From Orobanche coerulescens (taxonomy: Eukaryota > Streptophyta > Magnoliopsida > Lamiales > Orobanchaceae): DNA of 64,000 nucleotides. This document shows positions 32,344-44,219 of the stretch, in pieces (positions within the stretch are counted from its first letter, which is position 1; the number at the start of each line of letters is the position of its first letter). Made by a program: the position numbers and the translations under genes. The stretch is taken from positions 79,998,358-80,062,357 of the forward strand of contig CM065814.1 in NCBI GenBank assembly GCA_033398695.1, written 5' to 3'. Under the pieces are notes generated by a model. The model ran no database searches. It saw only the letters and a program-made list of their open reading frames with translations, and was not told where the DNA came from.

Positions 32344-34128
32344 TGCACTAAAAATTTGGAGGCATTACCTATATGGTGAAAATTGCGAAATCTATACAGA
32401 CCATAAGAGTTTGAAGTACTTTTTCACACAGAAGGAGCTGAATATGCGACAGCGGAGATGGTTAGAATTGGTGAAAGACTATGATTGTGAGATCAATTAT
32501 CATCCTGGTAAGGTAAATGTGGTTGCAGACGCATTAAGTAGAAAGTCTATGTCTTCCTTTCTAATCACACAGAAGCCATTATTATTATACTTGCAAAAAT
32601 TAGAACTGGAAATTGTGCACAAAAGGAAGATTTGTTCATTATCAGCACTCATATTGAAACGTGCACTTCAAGATATAATCAAAGAACCCAGAAGACGGAT
32701 CAGTACATTGGCAAATTGAGGGAAAAAGTTGATGAAGGTAAATTACCAAACTTCTCAGTCTTTGGTGACAAAATATTACGATATAAAGGGAGACTGTGCG
32801 TGCCAGCCGATGCAACCATCATAGGAGACATTCTGAAGGAAGATCATTCCAGTCCTTATTCAATACATCTAGGTAGCACAAAAATGTATAAAGACTTGCA
32901 ACAACATTATTGGTGGCCTAACATGAAGAGCGATATTGCAAAATTCGTGGCAGAGTGTCTAACTTGCCAGCAGATCAAAACTGAACATCAGAGACCAGCA
33001 GGATTATTGAAGCCTTTACTAATTCCGGAATGGAAATGGGAACACATTACAATGGATTTTGTGCTTGGGCTACCAAGGACTCAAAGTGGGTATAATTCCA
33101 TATGGGTGATTGTTGATAGATTGACAAAGTCTGCTCATTTCCTTCCAGTAAAATCCACATATAATATGGATCAATACGCTCAGGAATATATTAAAGAGAT
33201 AGTCCGGCTACATGGGGTGCCAATATCTATAGTATCTGACAGGGACCCTAAATTCACATCTGCATTTTGGAAAAGTTTAAATAATACAATGGGTACGAAG
33301 CTTGCTTTCAGCACCGCATTTCATCCACAAAGTGATGGGCAGTCAGAAAGAGTTATTCAAATACTCGAAGATATGTTGAGAGCATGCATACTAGATTTCA
33401 AGGGCAATTGGGATACAAAGCTTCCATTAGTAGAGTTCACCTACAACAACAGTTACCAATCTACAACTGGGATGGCACCTTATGAAGCACTGTATGGGAG
33501 AAAATGTAGATCTCCCGTACAGGGATGAAGTTGGAGAAAGAAGCCTACTGGGACCAGAAATGATACAACAGACTGCTATGGTGGTAGAAAAGATAAGAGA
33601 ACGAATGAAAATTGCACAAAGTAGACAGAAGAGTTATGCAGATAACCGAAGAAGAGATTTGGAATTCGCAGTTGGAGACCATGTCTTCTTGAGGGTATCC
33701 CCAATGAAAAGCATAATGAGATTTGGAAAGAAAGGAAAACTTAGCCCGAGATATGTTGGCCCATTTAAAATCCTTGAGAGAGTTGGTGATAGAGCTTATA
33801 GAGTAGCCTTACCTCCTTCTCTATCTGGTGTACACAATGTCTTCCATGTGTCTATGTTAAAGAAGTACATTTCCAACCCCTCACATGTGTTAAATTATGA
33901 GCCGTTGGAATTATCCCCAGATTTGTCCTATGAAGAGAAGCCGGTACAGATTCTTGATAAGAAAATAAAGAAACTAAGGAACAAGGAAATTCATTTGGTA
34001 AAGATTTTGTGGAGGAATCATGATGTTGAAGAGGCTACATGGGAAAGAGAGGAGGAAATGCAAAGCAAATATCCAGAACTGTTCGGTATGTCAATTTCGA
34101 GGACGAAATTTTATAAGGAGGGGAGGAC
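32344..34128 (+). pseudogene. Element B RNase H end, integrase and C-terminal tail
   Basis: The frame resumes after element D with [24 protein letters not shown] and the RNase H/tether end [11 protein letters not shown] shift near 32690 leads to the integrase: zinc region ([18 protein letters not shown]...CLTC), MDFVLGLPRT, VSDRDPKFTSAFW and the YNNSYQST...APYEALYGRKCRSP block. One more shift occurs near 33525. The tail NVFHVSMLKKYISNPSHV and WRNHDVEEATWEREEEM matches the chromodomain-like terminus of Tekay elements. Apart from two shifts this part is almost intact. Confidence 0.93.
34115..34128 (+). other. Polypurine tract, element B
   Basis: AAGGAGGGGAGGAC directly precedes the 3' LTR start TGTAATGCCC, after the GAGGACGAAATTTTAT block usual at this point in Tekay elements. 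Confidence 0.85.
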
Positions 34129-35590
34129 TGTAATGCCCGGTTATCCCCTAAGCCAATAACCATTTAATACCTAAATGCATTTACATAATATGCATTATGG
34201 AAGCATGGCATACAAGTAGACATTTCATGATCATGAATAACTGCTATGCCCATTCGCATTACGTTTTATACGACATGTTAATTATCTCCTCTAACATGAT
34301 AAAAGTCATTGTGAGATGTTTTGTTGTAGTGAGGAGCTCAGTTTCTCAGTAAGGAGATCGATGTGCTAAACGATTATAAAATAATAATTGTAATACCCTA
34401 TAAAATTCAAAGACTTAATTAAATACTATTTATTTTACTAATGATCATGGATTTCAATAATTACAAGTTGTCCCATACTTAGACCGATATGTTTCCAACA
34501 TAAAATGAAGGATTAAAAAAAGAAAAGATTTCAAAATAAATTATAAGGATTATTTTATAAGTTATGGAAGTAAATTCGAAAATTTTCTACGAATTGATAC
34601 GATAAAATTTTCATTACAGAACACTTATACTGCAAAAATAATATTAAATTATTATTTTAATATTATCGAAAATCCATTCCGAGCATATCAAATATTTAAC
34701 TCCAACGAGTCCGGAACAGGTCGGAAAATCTAATTTGGACATCGGGAAGGGTTCGAACCGGCTGAGCCAAGTTGATGGACATTTGCCGGTCACCGCCGGA
34801 CACGCCGACTGACAACTAACGGTCACGGCCGACAGAAGCTTCGAGGCCACTATCCGGATAAGGCTGTCCAGCTGTCCGGATAAGGTCGGTCACGACCGAC
34901 AGAACCTTCTCGGCCAGCTGTCCGGATAAGGCCTTCAGCTGTCCGAGTAAGGTTGATTTTCAGCCGACTTTGGACTCCTATAAATATATGTATACGTATG
35001 TATTTACCAACAAATGAGATACCATTTTGAATCTGTGAACCTCTACTTTAAGACGCCCGTAACATATTTCCCTTCCAAAAATTATAAAAGCCAGAAAAAG
35101 CACGATCAAATAGGAAGCTCAAATCTGACAGTTTTCCAAGGTGTTTGATAAAAGTCCCCAAAGAGATTTCAAAATTTTCTTCAAGGATTTTAGCACATCC
35201 ATCTATAGAAACTGATCTTTTCACATCAACAGGCACAGGACTTGAGGTAAGATGATGCTTTTCCTTGCTGTATCATAAGGATCATATATTGATTGATATT
35301 TTCATATGTGACTGTTATTGAATGATCATGCATAACATGTGTATGTAAAAGAATGTTTAAGAACAGGAAGTATGGTACTTGATTGATGGCGGGTAGGCAC
35401 GGGGCGCAGGGGACCAGCGGACCCAACACATGGTGGCAAATACTTGCGGTTGAAAGTCGGTCAAGGAAACCCACACTGAATGAAAAAGGTTGAATACGGC
35501 TAATACCATTGGTTGAAAACCAGTATGGGAACCCCCGTATACATCTTTTATTGGCCAATTATATGAACAGGTTCCGAAAACCATGGCCTA
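34129..35590 (+). repeat. 3' LTR of element B, first part
   Basis: Matches 4487-5999 of the 5' LTR and includes the shorter CCGGATAAGG array (34854-34931) and TATA box (34979). It is interrupted after 35590 by element F; GCCTA at 35586-35590 is the target copy. Confidence 0.93.
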
Positions 35591-36656
35591 TGTAATACCC
35601 CCAAATCCACCAGGCGAACATGACTAAAATACATTAAAATTAACCAACAAGGGAGATCATAGTCCCTACCAGGATATCCGACACAATATTCCGATAAGGA
35701 ATTTCAACGACAATGATGGGCCTATATAGCGAAAATAAAAATACAACAACATCCACGAGCATCTGCTCGGGTAATACATAATGACAATGACTGACAAACT
35801 GGAGAGCACTCCAACTGACTGACCAACATGAACAACTCGGACTAGTATCGCTCGAATGCCTCGTCGCCATCATCATGCCCCTATGTCTCAACTCTCTCCT
35901 CGCAAGCACCTAAAACATGAAAACTTGTTCCGCCCCAACGGGGTCAGTCATCCAGATAATGAACATCAAATACACGTATAACATGATATGCATCCAGAGG
36001 CAGAATGAAACGGTACAATGATAATAATAATACGAGATGCTCACAACCCAATGTAAGAACCGAGCATTCGTGAAACACTATGCCCACGGCATACTATTAA
36101 TACCTGTTCGACAGGTTAGAACGTAAATGCCCAACGGCGAATCATAATTATAGAACACCACAATGAATTACACGAATATGAACCAAACCAGAACTGAATT
36201 AATTATGAATTACAATGCCCGAAGGCTCCAATGAAAAATTATCGAGACAAACACAAAGGCCTGAAAGCCACTCGCATTTAAGTCAAATATAACAATCACT
36301 TAAGCCAAAACACAAGTCAGTATCAATTAGGGCCGAAGCCACGGCACGAAGCCGTATCACAATTAGGGCCGAAGCCACGGCACGAAGCCGTATCACAATT
36401 AGAGTCGAAGCCACGGCACGAAGCCGTATCACAATTAGGGCCGAAGCCACGGCACGAAGCCGTATCACAATTAGGGCCGAAGCCACGTCACGAAGCCGTA
36501 TCACAATTAATGATAGTGTGCTGCCTTGAGTCGGCCAACACAATGACAGTAACACATGGATAGGCACCGTCCTCGACAGTCCCAATTCAACACCTCGATT
36601 GCCTTAGAATGGCCAACCGATAACAATGATGCAGCGGATGATTCCATGAATGATTG
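35591..36656 (-). repeat. 3' LTR of element F, left segment
   Basis: LTR segment before the insertion of G; GATTG at 36652-36656 is the target copy. It lacks about 42 bp near its end that the right LTR keeps (53724-53765 region). It contains a hairpin CCCCAACGGGG at 35933-35943 and a 36-bp tandem repeat. Confidence 0.92.
36324..36509. repeat. 36-bp tandem repeat in element F left LTR
   Basis: Five units of a 36-bp repeat containing AATTAGGGCCGAAGCCACGG. The right LTR has four units at 54482-54627, so copy number changed after insertion. Confidence 0.85.
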
Positions 36657-38963
36657 TGTAACACCCCAAATTAGGCGGATATTATAGTGTCGTGGACCCC
36701 CGACTGGGACCCACCAGGCGAATGAAAACTGATGAATTAAATAATATAATTGTAGTACCGAACCACATTATATTACTAAATACTTCGATGAGGAGCTTAA
36801 GTACAATACACGAGGACAATACAGAATACTAGTATATTTTATATGAAGATCAAATACACCACCCTGAATAAATAAACATCTCAAATGGAATTTGCAGCGG
36901 AAATACAAATGAAGAGAAATAAAAATGACTGAAATGACTGAAATAACCGGAATGACTGGGGCCCCCTACTAGTATCACTGGGACTCCTCGCCGTCAACAT
37001 GCTCTTCCCGTGCCTTTGCCTTGTCGCGACCTGAAAAACAATATCCCCTATCGGGGTCAGTTACACAGAACAACAATCCTCAAGGGTTGAAAATACACAA
37101 TCATGATATATCTGAAGTTATGAAATATCTTTAGTTATGAATTACGCTGAAGAGGAGTATCATAGTACGCCCGTAGTGTTCTGTGCAAGTGTACAAGACG
37201 TATGACCGGGCACACCCGTCCTTGTACCTAATTAGTCTCACGGAGGTAATGGCCATCGCGTGCCCGACTAAAAATTCCACACATCCGCACCTGGCCACGC
37301 AATATGAACCCAGAAGGTCACATGAACGAGAATGACCACAATGAGTATCAATGGATAATAATTCGACAAGGTCAAGAATGACTCACCGAGATGAAAATAA
37401 TAGTGAAGTGATTGATAACCCATTGAAATGATTGGAACCGTCGTTCCTCGTGAATGAAATGATTATTCGACAATTACAAGTATCAATACGGTTAATACAA
37501 TGATGAATGAGTTATGATTATGAATGAACAACAACAAAAGGAATGAATATCCTTTTAACCGAGTAAGAATCAACTTACACAACACCAGTGACAATTATCC
37601 TTCCACGAACAACGTCTTAATTGAGATATCGGTCGCTCGAACAACCTTGAATAACACAATTACCAACAATCCGTTCAACATACGAATCAAACACGAATAT
37701 AACGAACTCAAAACGTCGATACGATTAAACCAAGTTCATTGGGGCATTATATCGAACACTTTGTGGCCAAACTTCGATTGATTATAACCAAACCTCGATA
37801 ATACCAACATCAAATCCCCAAGAAGTGTTTCAAACCAACAAAAAAATCTTCAATACGATCAATATTTCAGTATAAATATCCAAAATCGTGATTTCAACAA
37901 CAATTAATCGAAAACCCCCAATTCCAACACAATATTCAAAGTGTCTTGAATAATCCTTCAATAATCCAATGAATAATCAAACATGTCCATAATAATGCGT
38001 ATATCACTTCATAAAACACGATCTTAACATCCAAAACATCATATCTCAATACAAAAATCGAAATCCAAGAGGTTTGATGAATATTACCTTTGAAGATCCA
38101 AGTACTTTAATCCGATGAAATCGCGTTAGATCCACAATCCGAGCTTCACGATCGAAAGAAGATGAAGAAAATCAAACACTCAAGTGATAGATGATGGGAA
38201 GTCTCCCCCCTCAATCTCTCTCTCTCTCTCTCGTATGGTGGAAGAAAAGGGAAAAAATGATTTGATCTCGCTGAAAAAAACGCAATTACAGTGTTTGATC
38301 GCCTTGTGCCGCGGCCGGCCAAGTGTGCCGCGGCACAGGCCAAATCGCCCCTGATCGGCACAGGCCGCGGCCTGCATTTAATGTGCCGCGGCAGTGACTC
38401 GGCAGTGTGCCGCGGCCCCGTCGGCATGAGCCGCGGCCCACGGTACAGAGGGGTTGGCCGATAAGTTGCAACACGAGTGTGCCGCGGCCCGGACGAGTGT
38501 GCCGCGGCAGTGTGCCGCGGCCCTACCGGCATGTGCCGCGGCCCACACCCCCCTTGGGTTCTAAAATGATGAAAAATGATCCAGGAAGAGAATAAAAGCA
38601 ATAGGAATCAATATTTGGGAAACAATAACACGAAATGGAAGTACGGAAACCCCAAAACAGTGGTTCCAAGCAATGATTACAAGTGTTCGCCCAACAAAAC
38701 ACAATTTGAACAATGAGGAGATTAGAAATGACATGAACTCCAACGTCAACATCGGCTAATGAATCAATTACAACAATCGAGATAATACTCTTGTCTCATT
38801 TCCCGAGTAAGGCTGAAACAATGAACAATATCGATACACAACTCGAAGTTATTCCGAACGGTGAACACGGATGAATGAGTATTAACAAGTGAAAAATTAC
38901 ATAGTGACAATTACCGAATGAAATTACTGAATGATAATGACTGAATTACAACCGGGTATTACA
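36657..38963 (-). repeat. 3' LTR of element G (left copy)
   Basis: 2,307 bp, about 100 bp shorter than the right copy because of deletions, including one after TCACGGAGGTAAT near 37250. The hairpin CCCCTATCGGGG lies at 37045-37056. A CT microsatellite lies near 38213-38233. Confidence 0.93.
38307..38543 (-). promoter_or_regulatory. GTGCCGCGGC array, element G left LTR
   Basis: About nine copies of GTGCCGCGGC/GCCGCGGCCC in 237 bp. The array lies on the upstream side (in minus orientation) of the degraded TATA-like position near 38285. Confidence 0.6.
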
Positions 38964-38979
38964 TACACCCCCCTTAAAA
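38964..38979 (-). other. Polypurine tract, element G
   Basis: On the minus strand a TTTTAAGGGGGGTGTA run directly precedes the LTR. Confidence 0.85.
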
Positions 38980-38996
38980 GAGTTTCGTCCCTGAAA

Positions 38997-41900
38997 CTAA
39001 GGGTCAAACAACTCGGGATAACTCTCCCGCATACTATCCTCGGTTTCCCAAGTAGCCTCTTCGACTCCGTGTCTAGACCACTGAATTTTAACCAAAGGAA
39101 TCACCTTATTCCTCTACTGTTTGATTCGCCGCTCTAAGACTCGTATGGGACGCTCCTCATACGAATGATCATCCGTGATCTCGATTTCGTCAAACTGAAG
39201 TATGTGACTCGGGTCGGCAACATACTTCCGTAGCTGAGAGACGTGAAACACATTATGAATTCGGCTCAACGCCGGAGGTAAGGCCAATCGATAAGGCAGC
39301 TCGCCTACTCGTTCCAAAATCTCAAACGGTCCAATAAATCTTGGACTCAACTTCCCCCGTTTTCCGAAACGGAAAATACCTCGACTCGGGGATACCTTGA
39401 CCAAAACGTGGTCACCTGTCTCGAACTCTAGTGGTTGACGACGATTGTCTGCATAAGATTTCTATCGACTCTGAGCGGTCAACAAACGACTCCTGATGAA
39501 AGCTACCTTCTCACGGGTGGCTATAAGCATATCGGGCTCGGTGCCGATTGACTCTGATAAGTCGTCCCAACACAAAGGAGATCGACAGAGAGGACCGTAC
39601 AAGGCCTCGTAAGGTGCCATCTTAATCGAAGCATGCCAACTATTATTATACGTGAACTCGATCAATGGTAGTTGGGCTTCCCAATCGTCTTTCCAATCAA
39701 GGACGCATGCCCTCAACATGTCCTCTAATGTCTGAATAGTCCTCTCTGATTGCCCGTCGGACTGAGGATGAAAGGCGGTAATGAGATTAAGCTGAGTTCC
39801 CATAGCACGATGAACTGATTTCCAAAAATGAGACACGAATCGCCCGTCACGATCAGAAACGATACTCTTAGGAGTACCGTGCAGTCTCACTATCTCTTTG
39901 ATGAACAGTTGAGCAAGTCTCTTGGGACCCCACGTATCCTTAATCTCGCAAAAGTGAGCTGACTTAGTTAGACGATCCATAATCACCCAGATTGTATTCA
40001 TGCCACGACGACTCGTCGGCAAACTCGTGATGAAGTCCATTGAAATATCCTCCCATTTCCACTCCGGAATAGGGAGAGGTTTCAGCATACCCGCCGGTCG
40101 CTGATGTTTAATCTTGACTTGTTAACAGGTTAAGCATCTCGAAACAAATTCCGTGACTTCTCGCTTCATATTACTCCACCAGTAATTTTGTTTCAAGTCC
40201 TTGTACATCTTGCTAGACCCCGGATGAACAGAATAAGGGGTAGCATGAGCTTCTCTCAAAATCGAGTTTTTCAACTCGTCATTTGCCAGTACACATAACC
40301 GATTCTTAAATCTCAAAAGTCCATCCTCGTGGACCACGAATCCAGGGGCTTTCCCCTGAGCCATATCCTCACGGATGCGCAACAATGCTGGGTTTGAACC
40401 ATGATTCTCTCTGATTGCCTTCTCAAGTGGCGATGAAATCTCTAACATGCAAAGTTGGCCTTGCACTCGCTGAAGACAGACCTCGATCTGGGGTCTAAGG
40501 AATTCCTGTTGAAGCTCTTTCTGAACTATTAAACGAGCCAGCATCTGCTCCTGAACGGACTTACGACTCAAGGCGTCGGCGACAACGTTCGCCTCACCCG
40601 GGTGGTAAAGGATCTCGATATCATAATCTTTGATTAATTCCAACCACCGTCTCTGTCGCATATTTAACTCCTTCTGAGTAAATATATACTTCAAACTCTT
40701 GTGATCCGTGAAGATCTGACAGGTGACGCCATAAAGGTAATAACGCCAAATTTTCAACGCGAAAACCACGGCTGCTAACTCCAGGTCGTGGGTCGGATAA
40801 TTAACCTCGTAAGGTCTCAATTGCCGTAAAGCATAGGCAATAACCTTCCCATTGTGCATGAGTACACATCCGAGACCCTGTCCGGATGCATCACTATAAA
40901 CCACAAATCCTTCCGTCCCTTGCGGCAAGGAAAGTACAGGTGCTGACATTAACCGGCTCTTGAGTTCCTCAAAACTCCGTTGACACGCGTCGGACCACGT
41001 GTATTTCTTATCCTTTCGCAAAAGGTTCGTCAAGGGTTGAGCGATTTTAGAAAATCCTTCCACAAACCGCCGATAATAACCGGCTAATCCGAGAAAGCTT
41101 CGGATTTCCTTAACATTCTTCGGAGGTAACCAATCTTGGATAGACTCCGTCTTCTGAGGATCAACACGCACTCCATCCGATGAATTTACATGCCCGAGAA
41201 AAGTCACTTCGGACATCCAGAATTCACATTTGGAAAACTTTCCATAAAGTTGCTCTCGTCTCAACACGTCGAGAACCTGATGAAGGTGAACCTCGTGCTT
41301 CTCTCGGTCACGAGAATAAATCAAAATGTCATCGATGAAGATAACAACAAACTGATCCAAAAAGTCGATGAAAACCCGATTCATTAACTCCATGAATACC
41401 GCAGGTGCATTAGTTAGCCCGAACGGCATAACTATGAACTCATAATGACCATAGCGTGTACGAAACGCTGTCCTTGCGATATCCGACTCTCGAATCCGCA
41501 ACTGATGATATCCAGATCTTAAGTCGATCTTGGAAAATACTGAAGATCCCTGAAGTTGATCCAAAAGATCATCGATACGGGGTAAAGGATACTTATTCTT
41601 GATCGTCACCCTGTTCAACTCCCGATAATCAATACATAAACGAAATGAACCATCCTTCTTCTTGATAAACAACACTGGTGCTCCACACGGGGACGCACTC
41701 GGTCGGATATAACCTTTCTCGAACAATTCATCAAGTTGATTCTTCAACTCCTACATTTCGGTCGGGGCCATCCGGTACGGTGCTTTCGATATTGGAGATG
41801 TACCAGGCTCCAACTCAACTGTGAATTCGACATCTCTCTGTGGAGGCATAGTAGGTAACTCGTCTGGAAATACGTCGGCATATTCTCTCACTATCGGAAT

Positions 41901-42430
41901 ATCTGCCAACATTATTGACGATTTCTCGGTTTTAGTCATATAGCACCAATAACCAATACACCCCTGATTGAGTAATCTCACTGCCTTCATCAAGTTAATG
42001 ACTTTACCAGAACAGCTGGGATTACCTCCCTGAAAAACACATTCAACCCCATCGTCTGAAATGATAGTGACCATACGCTTACGGACACTAATGATGGCAT
42101 CGTGACGATCCATCCAGTCAATACCCAGAATGATGTCGTCTCTCGGCAAATCTACCACGATTAGGTCTGCTGGCCATACACGACCATGAAGCTGAATCGG
42201 ACAATTCTGAATCTTACGATTTCCGATAATTCGTCTACCGTCAGGTAGACCAATGACATAAGGCTCACAACTAGTAGCACTACCCAGACGTAGTCTACTC
42301 AAACATGACTCGGAAATGAATAATGCGATGCACCAGTATCAAAATGGGTACACAGAGGTTGAGATAGAATATCGAGCGTACCTGAGATCATCCGGGCCTC
42401 TGGATCGTCGGTCTTCTTCATCTCATAAAT
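38997..42430 (-). pseudogene. Element G pol: protease, RT, RNase H, integrase, C-terminal tail
   Basis: The protease keeps its active site (HFDTGASH) but a frame shift follows at about 42320. One frame then runs to a stop at 38997-38999 with only four in-frame stops (near 41748, 40119, 39459 and 39111). RT has [20 protein letters not shown] and the catalytic FIDDILIYS. RNase H has [10 protein letters not shown]. Integrase has the [11 protein letters not shown]...CLTC zinc region, [23 protein letters not shown] and [19 protein letters not shown]. The terminus WSRHGVEEATWETEDSM is the Tekay chromodomain-like tail. Confidence 0.95.
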
Positions 42431-43657
42431 CCGGGGCTTGCTAGTCCTGGCACCGGATGCTCCCGTCTGCTGGCTATAGGCTCCACCTTTATTCGCTCCT
42501 GTCGTCTTGAACTACGCAGACTAAGTAGCTTGATTCTGAACGGCTGACTGCTTCGGGGCCTGAGATGCCGCCGGAGTATTTTTTGAGTCTCTTCAGCAAA
42601 AACGGGCCTTATGCCCAACAATTCCGCAATTATGGCACGTGACAGACTGTCTCGGACACTTGGTGCTGACATGACCAAGATCCCCACAATTAAAACAGGT
42701 GATGGCCAAACTGGGCGCTCGTGATTGAGATTCCGCGGGCTTAGGCGTCACAGGAGGTCGCTCCGAAAAATCAGAGCCCGCACGAGGTTTCTTGAAAGTG
42801 GCCTGACTGCCGTCAGACTGATTACGGTTCTTGGACTTCTTGCTAGCAGATGAAGGTTACTGCTTAGCAATCTCCTTAGCAGTAAGCTCATAGGGAAGAG
42901 CTTTCTTAATGAATTCGGCCAAAGTGGTGCAATGATGATTAAGCAACTGTAGTCTCATCCGGGGTTTCAGCCTCTTGCTGAAATACTTGATCTTATCCGC
43001 CTCGGAGTGAATGATAGATGAGGTGAACGGAAGAAGTTCCTGAAATTTCTCGGCAATGGAGAGAACATCCTCGTCTGCTGAGGGGTCGGGAGTGAGTAAT
43101 TCTGACAGCTTGGCCTCTCTGAGTGGGGCCGGATAATACCTCTCCATCATGAGAGTCTTGAATTGATCCCAAGTACATGATCCGTCGGTGGGCTTCAATG
43201 ATAACCACCAAGAATGAGCGCTCTTACCCAGGTAGTAAGCCGCAACTGAAACTTTGTGTCCTTCGAGACACTCTACCATAGCAAATAACTTCTCGAAATG
43301 TTCCAGCCAATGAACAATATCTGCCGGCTCAGATGAGCCTTCGAAAGTAGGTGGCCTTTGACGAGAGATGTCGCCGATGATACTGCTCACATTCCTCTCT
43401 TGCCTCTGAGGTGGCGGCGGAGGAGCCTGTTGATTTTGATTGGCTGAGTTATGCATCGTCTCCATCAGTTGTGCCATCTGAGTCATTTGGGCCATCATGC
43501 CCTGCATAAAAGCGAGTGGGTCAACCCGAACACCTTCTGACTGAGCTGTGCCCCGGGTACGACTCCCCGAGAGTGAATGATCACGTCCAGGTGAATGAGT
43601 GGCAGCGTCGCTGCTCGATGAATTAGCATTATTCCTCGCATTCGCACGTGTATTCAC
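42430..43657 (-). pseudogene. Element G gag
   Basis: ATG at 43657 opens MNTRANARNN and a Met/Gln-rich segment (MQGMMAQMTQMAQLMETM). The gag domain PPTFEGSSEPADIVHWLEHFEKLF, HSWWLSLKP and RYYPAPLREAKLSELL follows. After a stop at 42857, two CCHC knuckles (CFNCGDLGHVSTKC, CHNCGIVGHKARFC) are read, then further stops and shifts before the protease. It is homologous to element F gag along its length. Confidence 0.92.
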
Positions 43658-44202
43658 ACGATCTCTCAGGATTCAGCCCGCACCACAGCCTCGTCCTCCT
43701 CGTCCTCTTCTTGCTCTCTCCATACAGAAGTAGGAAAGTCACATGATGATTATATTTTCCGCATGAATATTACGTTATGAGTATGACATGAGATGATGAA
43801 AATGAGCATACACGCTCTAAAACAGTGATTACATGATTGATTAACTGAGGTGACATGATTATCTGATGAAATTATTGAAATGATTATCTTGAACAAGTTA
43901 ACAAGATTAATGATATGATCTTCTAGATCAACAACCGAGTAATGAAATGAATTGAGTGATTAATGAGTTAACATGACCGTCCTGGTCAAAATGAAAATGA
44001 TGATTGAGGATTGTTAACTGATGAATTATGAATGAATGATTATTGCCAGAAATTAGACCATGGCGTTAGAAGTCTTACAGTTCTTTCGGTCTGATTGGCT
44101 CGGCATCTGCACAGGTCACACGTGACGCGAAAGTCCAATGATACTAGTCCGATGACAATGATTTAAAATGAGACATGACTCGGAAGGTAGTATTCAAAAC
44201 CA
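43658..44202 (-). other. Leader of element G between PBS and gag
   Basis: No ORF is seen. The region is rich in GAGTGATTAATGAGTTAAC-like words, a looser form of the minisatellite in the leader of element F. Confidence 0.55.
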
Positions 44203-44215
44203 CACTCCGATACCA
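44203..44215 (-). other. Primer binding site, element G
   Basis: On the minus strand TGGTATCGGAGTG, four bases after the 5' LTR; a Met-tRNA-type site like that of element F. Confidence 0.85.
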
Positions 44216-44219
44216 ACTT

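Noticed and set aside
36283..36585. A 100-codon open stretch with a 12-residue repeat
   Set aside because: It is the translation of the 36-bp tandem repeat in the LTR, since 36 is a multiple of three. No start or domain supports a gene.
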